The notes: generated by a model from the letters alone, not told the origin. A stretch of 64,000 bases of DNA from Halopelagius fulvigenes (GCF_042662625.1 NZ_JBHSXH010000009.1:186001-250000), one strand, 5' to 3'; positions 8,117 through 16,094 are shown, numbered from the stretch's first letter. A program made the numbers and translations.

Positions 8117-9252
8117 GCGAAGACCTCGACGAACTCCTCGACCGGACCGAAGAGGAGATGGCGAAACTCGAAGAGTCGATGGACGACGAGAACGTCGAGG
8201 AGGCCCTCCAGATCCTCCAGCGACTGGTTCGCACGGCGGACGAACTCGAAGACGTCCTCGACACGGTGGACCTGAGCGAACTCCCGGACGCCGTGGACGG
8301 CGGGGAACTCGTGAAGGCCGTCGACGCCGGCGAAGTCCCCGACGCACTCCGCGACGGCGACATCGGGGACGCCGTCGACTACCGGCAACTCCTCCGCGCG
8401 GTCGAACTCCGGAAGATGCTGGACGCGACCGACGTCCGCCAACTCTGGAAGCAGTCGCGGGACTCCGAGATGTTCGGGGGCGAAGAGTCCGGCCTGCTCG
8501 ATTCAGGCGGCGACGACTCGGGCCTCCTCGGCGGATCCGACGACGGGGACGCGGACGCCGAGGAGGACGACGTCATCGCGGAACTCGAAGGGCTGATCGA
8601 CGGCGACGACGACGAAGAAGACGAATCGTTCGTCGAGAGCGCCGCGGACGCCCTCACCGGCGATGACTCCGACGACGCGGACGAGGAGGATGAATCGTTC
8701 GTCGAGAGCGCCGCGGACGCCCTCACCGGCGGCGATTCAGACGACGCCGCTTCCGACGACGACAGGATTCTCGCCGGAGACGACGACGGCGACGGACTGG
8801 TCGCCGGAGACGACGGCGGGTTGATGGGCGGCGACGGCGACGGACTCGGCGACTACGACCCGGAGGCGGTCCAGATAGGGATTCAGTCGAAGGCCATGGA
8901 GGCCGTAGACGAGTTCCGGGCGGGGATGCTGGAGGCCCACGAGAAACTGAAGACGGTCTACGAGAAGAACCAAGAGCGCACCAGCAACCGGAGCAAGAAA
9001 ACCTCCTCGCGGAACCCGACCGCGGTCCGGACGATACAGAACGACCGCGGCGACATCGGGCACGCGACGCACTACTCGACGATTCCGCAGGAGACGCGCT
9101 ACTCAACGGCGCCGAACCGCAAGCGCATCTACGGCTCTCGGTTCGAACAGGAGGCGCGCAAGTCGCAACCGGAGACACGCAAGTCACAATCGGAGACGAA
9201 GACGGAACCGAACGCGGAGACGGAACCGGAGACGGGTGAGTCCGATGGTTGA
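8113..9252 (+). CDS. gvpI: Gas vesicle protein GvpI-like, greatly expanded
   Basis: A 379-residue protein in the gvpI position between gvpH and gvpJ. The N-terminus (about 1-115) is an acidic helical region with DLDELLDRTEEEMAKLEESM and repeated LPDAVDGGELVKAVDAGEVP units. Residues ~116-255 are D/E/S/G-rich and include a perfect-register 23-residue tandem duplication (167-189 and 190-212, core ESFVESAADALTG). Residues ~256-379 turn basic, with RKRIYGSRFEQEARK, as expected for the basic C-terminal part of GvpI. Classical GvpI is only about 140 residues. The identity rests mainly on gene order and the basic tail. GvpI is a non-essential accessory protein elsewhere. Confidence 0.7.
   Translation: MSEDLDELLDRTEEEMAKLEESMDDENVEEALQILQRLVRTADELEDVLDTVDLSELPDAVDGGELVKAVDAGEVPDALRDGDIGDAVDYRQLLRAVELRKMLDATDVRQLWKQSRDSEMFGGEESGLLDSGGDDSGLLGGSDDGDADAEEDDVIAELEGLIDGDDDEEDESFVESAADALTGDDSDDADEEDESFVESAADALTGGDSDDAASDDDRILAGDDDGDGLVAGDDGGLMGGDGDGLGDYDPEAVQIGIQSKAMEAVDEFRAGMLEAHEKLKTVYEKNQERTSNRSKKTSSRNPTAVRTIQNDRGDIGHATHYSTIPQETRYSTAPNRKRIYGSRFEQEARKSQPETRKSQSETKTEPNAETEPETGESDG
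8611..8748 (+). repeat. 69-bp tandem duplication inside gvpI
   Basis: Two adjacent 69-base units (8611-8679 and 8680-8748) encode DEEDESFVESAADALTG plus an acidic tail twice. A 40-base core (8623-8662 and 8692-8731) is identical, while the flanking acidic codons differ at several third positions. The length is a multiple of three, so the frame is kept. It looks like a fairly recent in-frame duplication in a disordered region. Confidence 0.9.
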
Positions 9253-9937
9253 GCAACCGTCCCGCCAGAAGACCGACCTCGCCGAGATGGTCGAGATGCT
9301 TCTGGACAAAGGCGTCGTCATCAACGCGGACATCGTCGTCTCCATCGGCGACACCGAACTCCTCGGGGTGAAGGTGCGCGCGGCCATCGCCTCCTTCGAG
9401 ACGGCCGCGGAGTACGGACTGGAGTTCCCCGAGGGGACCGACATGGACCGCGTCGAGGCCGCCGCGAAAGGCGAACGCCGCGAGGGCCTCTCCGAGGCGG
9501 AAGCGCCCGTAACGGTGACCGAGTCATCGAAGGAGGAACTGGACGCGGCGGAGGCCCGGGGGAAGGAGGACGAAGACGACGAAGACGACGAAGACGACGA
9601 CTGGGACGAGGCGGAGTTCCTGACCGCGAAGACGCCCGTGACCAGTCAGACTCCCGCGAGCGGTCAGACGCGGACGTCGGCGGAGACGCCCGCGACGGGG
9701 GAGACGCCGGCGTCGCCGGACGAAAGCGACCCCGCGGCGGACGCGTCCGACGAACCGGACGCCGGCGACGCCGACGCGGACGAGAGAGACTCCGCGTCGT
9801 CGGTCTCCGCGGAGTCCAGTGATGCGGAGGCCGACGACACGGACTCCGACGACGCCGACACGGAGGACGACGCGGAGGCGGAATCGGCCGACGAAGACAC
9901 GTCCCCCGAGGACGAAGGAGACGGGGACGAAGCATGA
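9245..9937 (+). CDS. gvpJ: Gas vesicle minor shell protein GvpJ, with long acidic tail
   Basis: A 230-residue GvpA-family protein. The GvpA-like core is at about residues 6-65: DLAEMVEMLLDKGVVINADI, VVSIGDTELLGVKVRAAIAS and FETAAEYGLEFPEGTDMD. Residues ~90-230 form a highly acidic Asp/Glu/Ser/Thr-rich region with TPASGQT-type T/P repeats. Haloarchaeal GvpJ is usually about 110-115 residues. GvpJ is a minor, essential assembly component. The ATG at 9245 is preferred over the GTG at 9236. Either start lies inside the end of gvpI, giving an overlap and probable translational coupling. Confidence 0.92.
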   Translation: MVEQPSRQKTDLAEMVEMLLDKGVVINADIVVSIGDTELLGVKVRAAIASFETAAEYGLEFPEGTDMDRVEAAAKGERREGLSEAEAPVTVTESSKEELDAAEARGKEDEDDEDDEDDDWDEAEFLTAKTPVTSQTPASGQTRTSAETPATGETPASPDESDPAADASDEPDAGDADADERDSASSVSAESSDAEADDTDSDDADTEDDAEAESADEDTSPEDEGDGDEA

Positions 9938-10263
9938 CCACCATCGAGATAGACGACGAGAACGCCGGAACCGGGCTGGTGGCGTTGGTCGTCACCGTGG
10001 TCGAACTGCTCGTCGAGGCGTTGGAACGGGAGGCGGTCCGGCGCATGGAGTCTGGTCACCTCTCCGACGAGGAGATAGAGCGCCTCGGTCGGCAGTTGGC
10101 CGCAATCGAGTCCGAAATTGAGTCGCTCAAAGAGCAGGAGGGAATCGAGGAACCGGTCGAGGACCTCCGGAGCGACTTGGACGGACTGGTCGAAGACGCC
10201 ATCCGACAGGTCGAGGACACCGAGTGGGTGAAACCCGCGACGGAGGTCGAACGCGATGAGTGA
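9934..10263 (+). CDS. gvpK: Gas vesicle protein GvpK
   Basis: A 109-residue protein matching GvpK throughout: GLVALVVTVVELLVEALERE, AVRRMESGHLSDEEIERLGR and QLAAIESEIESLKEQ. The protein is mostly helical with a C-terminal charged helix, and its length is typical. GvpK is an accessory protein required for vesicle formation in haloarchaea. The ATG overlaps the gvpJ stop by four bases, and its own stop overlaps gvpL by eight. Confidence 0.95.
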   Translation: MTTIEIDDENAGTGLVALVVTVVELLVEALEREAVRRMESGHLSDEEIERLGRQLAAIESEIESLKEQEGIEEPVEDLRSDLDGLVEDAIRQVEDTEWVKPATEVERDE

Positions 10264-11095
10264 CGCCTCCGCCACCGAGTTCGACGAGGGGCGGTACCTC
10301 TACTGCGTCGTCCGGGCCGACGACGCCGACGCCGAGTTCGACGTCGAGGGTATCGAGGACGAACCCGTCCGCCTCGTGACCGAGGGCGACGTCGGCGCGG
10401 TGGTTCACCGCTGCGAGTCACTGTACGACAGCGACGACCCGACGACGCTGAAGCGCTGGCTGTTGGCCCACCAGCGAGTGACCGACGCCGCCGCGGACGC
10501 CTTCGGCACCCCGCTCCCCGTCCGCTTCGACACGGTGCTGACGGGCGACGACGACGCCGTGCGGGAGTGGCTTCGGGAGTCCGCGGACGGCCTCCGGGAC
10601 GCCCTCGACGCCCTGGCCGGGCGACGAGAGTACCGCATCGAGGTGCGCCGCGACGAGAGCACCCTCGCCGACCGCCTCGCGGAGACGGACGACCGCCTCG
10701 GCGAACTCCGTGAGAAGAAGGAGGAGGCCGGGGAGGGAACCGGGTTCCTCGTCGGCAAGCAGTACGAACAGCGGTTGGAGGACCTCCTGCGCGAACACCG
10801 CGAGAACGAGGCCGAGGCCGTCGCGGAGGAACTGGCCCGGTACGCCGAACGGGTCCAACGGTTGGGCGAGAACCGGAGCGCGTCGCTCGTCGGCGCGCAA
10901 CCGGACGACGACGACTCGATGAGTTCCGTCCGGTTCGCCGTGTTGGCCCCCGTGGACCGCGAGGACGACATCGGCGAGATACTGGACGAGGTGGCCGCCG
11001 AGGACGGCGTGGAGGTGCGGTTCAGCGGCCCGTGGCCGCCGTACTCCTTCGCGCCGGAACTCGACGTCGGCGCGACGGAGGAGGGGTCGCCGTGA
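10256..11095 (+). CDS. gvpL: Gas vesicle protein GvpL (GvpL/GvpF family)
   Basis: A 279-residue GvpL/F-family protein. The first domain begins GRYLYCVVRADDADAEFDVE and includes TTLKRWLLAHQRVTDAAADA and TPLPVRFDTVLTGDDDAV. A long charged coiled-coil-like segment lies at about 135-205. The second domain ends VRFSGPWPPYSFAPELDVG with the conserved GPWPPYSF motif. GvpL contacts several other Gvp proteins and is essential for assembly in haloarchaea. The length is normal and larger than GvpF. The gene is translationally overlapped on both sides. Confidence 0.95.
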   Translation: MSDASATEFDEGRYLYCVVRADDADAEFDVEGIEDEPVRLVTEGDVGAVVHRCESLYDSDDPTTLKRWLLAHQRVTDAAADAFGTPLPVRFDTVLTGDDDAVREWLRESADGLRDALDALAGRREYRIEVRRDESTLADRLAETDDRLGELREKKEEAGEGTGFLVGKQYEQRLEDLLREHRENEAEAVAEELARYAERVQRLGENRSASLVGAQPDDDDSMSSVRFAVLAPVDREDDIGEILDEVAAEDGVEVRFSGPWPPYSFAPELDVGATEEGSP

Positions 11096-11388
11096 AACCG
11101 AGCAAGGGCGACCAGCACGCGGTCGTCGATCTGGTCGATATGCTCCTCCACAAGGGCGCGGTCGTCGAGGCGGACGTGCTCATCACCGTCGCCGACATCC
11201 CCCTCGTGGGGCTGAAACTCCGCGCCGCCCTCGCGGGTATGGCGACGATGCGGGAGTACGGCATGTTCGAGGAGTGGGACGAGGTACAACGGGAGCTGAG
11301 TCGGGAGGAGGTCGCTCAGCACCCGATGCGCTCTCGGCTCACCGCCTCGGAGAACGCGGAGAAGAAATCGGACGCGGACGAACGGTAG
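11092..11388 (+). CDS. gvpM: Gas vesicle minor shell protein GvpM
   Basis: A 98-residue GvpA/J/M-family protein with a GTG start inside the gvpL stop (GTGA overlap). The shell-like core is at about residues 7-60: DQHAVVDLVDMLLHKGAVVE, ADVLITVADIPLVGLKLRAA and LAGMATMREYGMF. A charged C-terminal tail ends in SDADER. GvpM is an essential minor protein related to GvpA. It is the last gene of the rightward gvp operon; only 20 bases separate its stop from the stop of the convergent acidic protein gene. Confidence 0.95.
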   Translation: MKPSKGDQHAVVDLVDMLLHKGAVVEADVLITVADIPLVGLKLRAALAGMATMREYGMFEEWDEVQRELSREEVAQHPMRSRLTASENAEKKSDADER

Positions 11389-11408
11389 TTACGTTGCGGT
11401 AGTCGCGG

Positions 11409-12524
11409 TCAGGCCGTCCCTTCTTGACGCTGCTTGAGTTCGTTCACGAGGTCCTGCGCGAGTCCCTGCAGGTCCTCTTTCGACATACCGTCCAGTTGCT
11501 TGGTCACCTCGTCTCTCGTCGCACCGTCGTCTTCGTCGGAGTCGCCTCCTGCGTCTGCGTCTCCCTCGGCGTCCGAGTCTCCCTCGGCGTCCGAGTCGTC
11601 CGTGCCGGACTCGTCCGTTTCTGACTCCTCGCTTGCGCTCGACTCGTCCGCCTCGTCTCCGCCGTCGTCGCTCGCGTCCGTCTCCTCCTCGTCGGCGTCG
11701 GAACTCTCCGCCTCGGAGTCGTCGCCCTCGGACTCCTCCTTCGCTTCTTCGGCTTCCTCGGCCGACTCCTCTATGCTGCCTTGGGCGTCCGCTTCGATTT
11801 CCTCTTCGACCGCGCCGGCGTCAGACTCGGCGCTCACCGCCTCGTCCACGGTTCCCTCGTCCGCGGCGACGCCGTCGCCGGTCCCTTCCGAGGGTTCCTC
11901 GGCACCGTCGCCGCCGTCGCTCGCGTCCGTCCCTTCCTCGTCGGCATCCGACTGCTCGGAGTCGCTCTCGTCGCCGCGGACGATGGCGGCGGCTTCCTCG
12001 GCGCTCACGTCGAACGACTCCTGAATGCGGTCGATGATGGCTTGCTGGTCGTCCGACGTTCCTTCGTCGGAGGACTCCTCGTCGGACTCCGCCGACCCGC
12101 CGGACACGGGGATGGCGTCCTCCACCTCCTCGCCGGCGGGTAGCGCCCCCTCGCTTCCGTCGCCGACTCCGGGCAGTGCGTCTCCCATCGCCGTTCGGAG
12201 CCACTCTTTGAGCGCTCTCACCCACGACCGAAGCATCTCCGTGAACGACCCCGCCTCGTCGCCGCCCTTCACCGCGTCGCGTATCCGTAGCGCTAACCAC
12301 TCGCCGAGTTCGTTTCCGAGGCGCGCGCCGATTTCACGCCCCAACGCCTCGCCGATGGCGCGTCCGACCACTTCGGCCGAGAGGTCTCCCTCGCCGATAT
12401 CGTCTATGTCCTGCAACACCGCCTCTGACACGTCGGCGATGCCGGCGTCCTCCGGTGACGTGTCTTTCTGTGCGTAATCGAGTACTGTCTCTACCGCGTT
12501 CGTCTGGGGTTGGGTCTGGCTCAT
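11409..12524 (-). CDS. Large acidic low-complexity protein next to the gvp operon
   Basis: A 371-residue protein of unknown family. An N-terminal helical region (about 1-120) contains GRAIGEALGREIGARLGNEL and MLRSWVRALKEWLRTAMGDA. A short helical segment near 160-185 reads DRIQESFDVSAEEAAAIV. Residues ~190-335 are almost entirely D/E/S/A/G, with SDAEGDSDAEGD repeats. The last ~30 residues form a likely folded end, VTKQLDGMSKEDLQGLAQDL. A GGAGGAG ribosome site sits just before the ATG. Its composition matches the extensions on GvpI, GvpJ and GvpO, and it ends 20 bases from gvpM. I infer a possible gas-vesicle role, such as a surface protein in place of GvpC, but no GvpC repeat is visible. Confidence 0.75.
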   Translation of the reverse strand: MSQTQPQTNAVETVLDYAQKDTSPEDAGIADVSEAVLQDIDDIGEGDLSAEVVGRAIGEALGREIGARLGNELGEWLALRIRDAVKGGDEAGSFTEMLRSWVRALKEWLRTAMGDALPGVGDGSEGALPAGEEVEDAIPVSGGSAESDEESSDEGTSDDQQAIIDRIQESFDVSAEEAAAIVRGDESDSEQSDADEEGTDASDGGDGAEEPSEGTGDGVAADEGTVDEAVSAESDAGAVEEEIEADAQGSIEESAEEAEEAKEESEGDDSEAESSDADEEETDASDDGGDEADESSASEESETDESGTDDSDAEGDSDAEGDADAGGDSDEDDGATRDEVTKQLDGMSKEDLQGLAQDLVNELKQRQEGTA

Positions 12525-12546
12525 GGGCTTTGTCTCCTCCGGTTTT

Positions 12547-12575
12547 CGCTCACCCTCGCGGGGTGTCGGTGAGCG
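12547..12575 (-). promoter_or_regulatory. Hairpin in the leader of the acidic protein gene
   Basis: CGCTCACC at 12547-12554 and GGTGAGCG at 12568-12575 form a perfect 8-base-pair stem with a 13-base loop. It lies 22 bases upstream of the ATG at 12524, just before the GGAGGAG ribosome site. If transcribed it would be a leader hairpin able to influence translation. Confidence 0.5.
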
Positions 12576-12700
12576 GCGATGTACGGCTCGGCTCTGTGGG
12601 AGACGTTCGGCGTAAGAACGGATAACTGGTGTGGCCGTTCATTCCGGAAAACGTGGATTTAGACGCTCATGACGCCGTTAACGCCGGATAAATTCTGGCG

Positions 12701-13405
12701 TTACTCCGCGCGCAACCGGCGCAGAATCGGTATCTCCTCGATTCGCTCCTCGGACAGTTCCTCCCACCGGACGCCGGACGGTTTCTCCTCCGCCTCGTCT
12801 CTGACCGTCCGTTCCGGCGTGACGAGTACGTCGATGGGTACGTCGTGCGCCCCCGCGTCGATGTCGTCGTCTACGACCTGCATCTCGTGTACCGTCGTCG
12901 CCGTGGTCGTCTCGTCCGAGACGAGTCCGCACTCGCGCAGGACGGCGAACTCCAAGTCGCTGTACCCCTCTCCCTTTCCGATTCGCCCGCCCGACTCGTC
13001 CACCGCGACGCTACCGCTCACTATCAGGTCGACGGGTTCCATCTCCTCGGGGTGGACCTGTACGCCCACCTCCGCCGACCCGCCGATGGTGCTCGCGTAG
13101 TCGTAGTCGTCTATCTCCGCCGGGTCGAGGCGGAGGAAGCACTTCTCCTCTCGGAGGCGGGGAACGGCCATGTAGACAGTCTTCCCCCGCCGCAGTGCGG
13201 CCCGACGGACGGGTAACTGCGGCGCGTCGGGGTTCGACTTGACGGTCTCGGCCTCCTGCCACGCCTCGGTGGCCGCCAATCGCTCCGCCGCCTCTTTCGC
13301 CCCGTTGAAGTTGGGAATCCGGCCGTGCGGCGGGTACGGAAATCGGGCCTCGCCGCTCTCCTCCAACTCGTCCCAGATGCGCTCTCGAAGTTCCTGCTTC
13401 TCCAT
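12701..13405 (-). CDS. 5-formyltetrahydrofolate cyclo-ligase
   Basis: A 234-residue protein of the 5-FTHF cyclo-ligase (methenyltetrahydrofolate synthetase) family, which uses ATP to convert 5-formyl-THF to 5,10-methenyl-THF. The N-terminus is MEKQELRERIWDELEESGEA. The nucleotide-contact region is TVYMAVPRLREEKCFLRLDP, and the family's glycine-rich site appears as GGRIGKGEGYSDLEFAVL. The C-terminus has VPIDVLVTPERTV. Length is normal for archaeal members. On the minus strand TTATTAG-like sequence at about 13430-13438 is 28 bases from the ATG, fitting a leaderless promoter. It is divergent from the SRPBCC gene. Confidence 0.88.
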   Translation of the reverse strand: MEKQELRERIWDELEESGEARFPYPPHGRIPNFNGAKEAAERLAATEAWQEAETVKSNPDAPQLPVRRAALRRGKTVYMAVPRLREEKCFLRLDPAEIDDYDYASTIGGSAEVGVQVHPEEMEPVDLIVSGSVAVDESGGRIGKGEGYSDLEFAVLRECGLVSDETTTATTVHEMQVVDDDIDAGAHDVPIDVLVTPERTVRDEAEEKPSGVRWEELSEERIEEIPILRRLRAE

Positions 13406-13609
13406 GCCTCAACGGAGGCGGGCGGGACACTAATAACCGAAACCTCCGGCGTTTGCAGGCCCAACGCACATGCCGTCGCCCCGCCAGTTCCCGACGAGGG
13501 CGTGTTACACAATGTCTATGAACCGACCGTATCGAGAGCGCCGGCGGACGACGGCGGAACGTCGGCCGCGCGCGGGTCGAACGAGTAGTACGTCGAACCG
13601 AGTCCCACC

Positions 13610-14380
13610 ATGACCGCCCCTATTCAGGACGTACTGGACGGGGAGACGTCCGCCCTGCCGACGTCGAACCCCTCCGACGCCGAACCCGGCGTCGGGAAGG
13701 GGGTACGAATCGCCTCCACGGTTCTCGGCGGTGCGCTTCTCCTGTTCGGCGTCAGGCGGCGGACGTGGCCCGGGACGGCGGCCGCGTTGGTCGGCGGGTG
13801 GTTGCTCCACCGGAGCATCCCGGGGCGAAGCCCCCTCCCGAGCGTCTTCGGCCGCGGCGGGAGTCGCGGCGAGGGCGACGCCGAACCCGTCGAGACGGAC
13901 GTCGAACGGACGGTCACCGTCGGAGCCGACGCGGACGAACTGTACGAACGGTGGCAGGACCCCGAGCAGTTGGCGCAGGTGATGGGTCACTTCGCCGACG
14001 TGGACCCGGTGGACGAGGACAGACTCCACTGGACGGTTCACGGCCCGTTCGGCCGGGACATGGAGTGGAAGACGCGGTTCGTGGAGCGTCGGCCCGGCGA
14101 ACTCCTGCGCTGGGAGTCGGTGGAGAACGCGACGGTGCCGAACGAGGGGTCGATTCGGCTCCGCCCGGCACCGGGCGACCAGGGGACGGAGGTGACGCTC
14201 CACCTGCGCTTCGACCCGCCGGGCGGGAAAATCGGGAACGCGGCGATGAAGTTCTCGGGGTTCGTCCCCGCCGTCCTCGCGAAGAAGGCGCTTCGCCGGT
14301 TCAAGAGCCTCGTCGAGACGGGCGAGATTCCGACGCTCGAAGGCAACCCCTCCGCTCGCGGACGCGGTGATACGGTATGA
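13610..14380 (+). CDS. Membrane-anchored SRPBCC-domain protein
   Basis: A 256-residue protein. Residues ~28-75 contain two short hydrophobic segments (STVLGGALLLFGVRRRTWPG and AAALVGGWLLHRSIPG), like the DUF2892 anchor. Residues ~90-240 form an SRPBCC/polyketide-cyclase-like domain: VERTVTVGADADELYERWQD, PEQLAQVMGHFADVD and TEVTLHLRFDPPGGKIGNAA. Such proteins bind small hydrophobic ligands and no specific substrate is apparent. The stop is 10 bases before the ATG of the alcohol dehydrogenase, so the two are probably one transcription unit. A similar pairing is common in haloarchaea and soil bacteria. Confidence 0.82.
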   Translation: MTAPIQDVLDGETSALPTSNPSDAEPGVGKGVRIASTVLGGALLLFGVRRRTWPGTAAALVGGWLLHRSIPGRSPLPSVFGRGGSRGEGDAEPVETDVERTVTVGADADELYERWQDPEQLAQVMGHFADVDPVDEDRLHWTVHGPFGRDMEWKTRFVERRPGELLRWESVENATVPNEGSIRLRPAPGDQGTEVTLHLRFDPPGGKIGNAAMKFSGFVPAVLAKKALRRFKSLVETGEIPTLEGNPSARGRGDTV

Positions 14381-14390
14381 GGAGACACCA

Positions 14391-15560
14391 ATGAGAGCAC
14401 TCTGCTGGAACGGCGTCAACGACTTGGGCGTAGAGACTGTCCCCGACCCGGAACTGGTCAATCCGCGCGACGTGGTGTTGCGGGTGACGCTGACGACGGC
14501 GTGCGGTTCCGACCTCCACTTCATCGACGGCTACCTCCCGTCGATGCGCGAGGGCGACGTCATCGGCCACGAATTCATGGGCGAAGTCGCGAAGGTCGGG
14601 CGCAAAGTCGAGAACCTCGAAGAGGGCGACCGGGTGGTCGTTCCCTCGTTCGTCGGGTGCGGCAGTTGCGCGTACTGTCGGGACGACCTGTGGTCGCTCT
14701 GCGACAACACGAACCCGAACCCCGAGTTGCAGGAGCCGATTCTCGGCGACGCGACGGCCGGAATCTACGGTTACACGCACGCGTTCGGCGGGTACGCCGG
14801 GTCGCACGCCGAGTACGTCCGGGTGCCCCACGCCGAGGAGAACTGCTTCCACGTCCCCGACGAACTGAGCGACGAGCAGGCGCTTTTCGCCTCCGACGCG
14901 TGGCCCACCGGCTACATGGGCGCGGACTTCTGCGACATCGAACCCGGCGACATCGTCGCCGTCTGGGGGTGCGGCGGCGTCGGCCTGATGGCCCAACACA
15001 GCGCCCGACTGATGGGCGCGGAGCGAGTCATCGGCATCGACCGCTTCCCCGAACGACTGCGGACGGCGCGGAAGGAAGCGGGGTCGGAGACCATCGACTA
15101 CACGGAGGTAGACAGCGTCGTCGAGACGCTACACGAGATGACCGGCGGACGCGGCCCGGACGCCTGCATCGACGCGGTGGGGATGGAGGCGCACGGCACC
15201 GGCGTCGCCCACGCCTACGACCGAACGAAGCAGGCGCTGAAACTCCACACCGACCGCGGCGACGCCCTCAGGCAGGCCATCCGCGCCTGTCGGAAGGGCG
15301 GCACACTCTCGATTCTCGGCGTCTACGGCGTGATGGACAAGTTCCCGATGGGCGTCGTGATGAACAAGGGCCTCACCGTCCGCACCGCCCAACAGCACGG
15401 TCAGCGGTACGTCCCCGAACTCCTCGAACACGTCGAGGAGGGCGAGATGGACCCCTCGTACCTCGCCACGCACGAGTTCTCGCTGGAGGACTCCCCGCGC
15501 GGGTACGAGATGTTCAAAGAGAAGGAAGACGGCTGCATCAGACCGGTGTTCACCCCCTGA
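14391..15560 (+). CDS. Zinc-dependent alcohol dehydrogenase (formaldehyde dehydrogenase-like)
   Basis: A 389-residue medium-chain dehydrogenase. The catalytic zinc site has Cys38 (TTACGSDLHF) and His60-Glu61 (VIGHEFMGEV). The structural zinc site has four cysteines in VGCGSCAYCRDDLWSLC. The NAD(P) Rossmann motif is WGCGGVGLMAQHSARLMGA. The insertion after residue ~240 (THAYDRTKQALKLHTDRGDA type) is typical of the glutathione-independent formaldehyde dehydrogenase group, but substrate cannot be assigned. The ATG at 14391 is chosen because GGAG lies at a good distance in front of it and it follows the SRPBCC stop by 10 bases. Confidence 0.88.
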   Translation: MRALCWNGVNDLGVETVPDPELVNPRDVVLRVTLTTACGSDLHFIDGYLPSMREGDVIGHEFMGEVAKVGRKVENLEEGDRVVVPSFVGCGSCAYCRDDLWSLCDNTNPNPELQEPILGDATAGIYGYTHAFGGYAGSHAEYVRVPHAEENCFHVPDELSDEQALFASDAWPTGYMGADFCDIEPGDIVAVWGCGGVGLMAQHSARLMGAERVIGIDRFPERLRTARKEAGSETIDYTEVDSVVETLHEMTGGRGPDACIDAVGMEAHGTGVAHAYDRTKQALKLHTDRGDALRQAIRACRKGGTLSILGVYGVMDKFPMGVVMNKGLTVRTAQQHGQRYVPELLEHVEEGEMDPSYLATHEFSLEDSPRGYEMFKEKEDGCIRPVFTP

Positions 15561-15601
15561 GCCGCTAGGACCCGCCGCGGTGAGGACTCGCGTCGCTCCG
15601 A

Positions 15602-15946
15602 CTACTCACCGAGACGCTCGGGTTCATCGATACTGTCGAGCATCTTGGCGGTGCACTCGAGCACGCTCTCCGGGTCGGCGTTGGCCGCCTCGGCGACCTG
15701 CTGGACATGGACCGCCAGCGGCGAGAAGAGGTCGTACACCTTCCGGTCGAGTTGGTCGTCGTTGCTGTCGGCGTGGGCGTGGATGTAGTCCGTCCCGTTG
15801 CCGTACTGCATCGCCACGAAGAACGACTGCGGCCGTTCGACGTCGTCGTTCAGGAGGGCGGTCGCGTCACGAAGTGCCTGCCGGAGCTCCTCCGGAGAGT
15901 CACCCGGCTGGGGTCCGTTCGAGGGCTGGTCGGAAGTCCGCTGCAT
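15602..15946 (-). CDS. Conserved haloarchaeal hypothetical protein
   Basis: A 114-residue soluble protein without a motif I recognise. It starts MQRTSDQPSNG with a disordered, polar first ~20 residues, then a probably helical domain: SPEELRQALRDATALLNDD, QSFFVAMQYGNGTDYIHAHA, VYDLFSPLAVHVQQVAEAA and a final MLDSIDEPERLGE. It lies convergent to the alcohol dehydrogenase and divergent from engB, 179 bases away. The codon usage is like its neighbours, so I regard it as a real gene, but no function is proposed. Confidence 0.7.
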   Translation of the reverse strand: MQRTSDQPSNGPQPGDSPEELRQALRDATALLNDDVERPQSFFVAMQYGNGTDYIHAHADSNDDQLDRKVYDLFSPLAVHVQQVAEAANADPESVLECTAKMLDSIDEPERLGE

Positions 15947-16094
15947 GTGAATCCGTCTCAGCCTCCACAGCCACCGTAATAAGATTGTTGCTTAGAAGAG
16001 ATTGTTCGAAGATAGAGCTATTCTCGGGAGACGCTCGGTCGGCAGTTTCCGGGCACGGGTCGAAGAGAGCACTCGACGAAGTCGTCAACGTCAG

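Noticed and set aside
11409..12524. Calling the acidic protein GvpC outright
   Set aside because: No GvpC-type ~33-residue repeats and the wrong position and orientation; kept only as a hypothesis.
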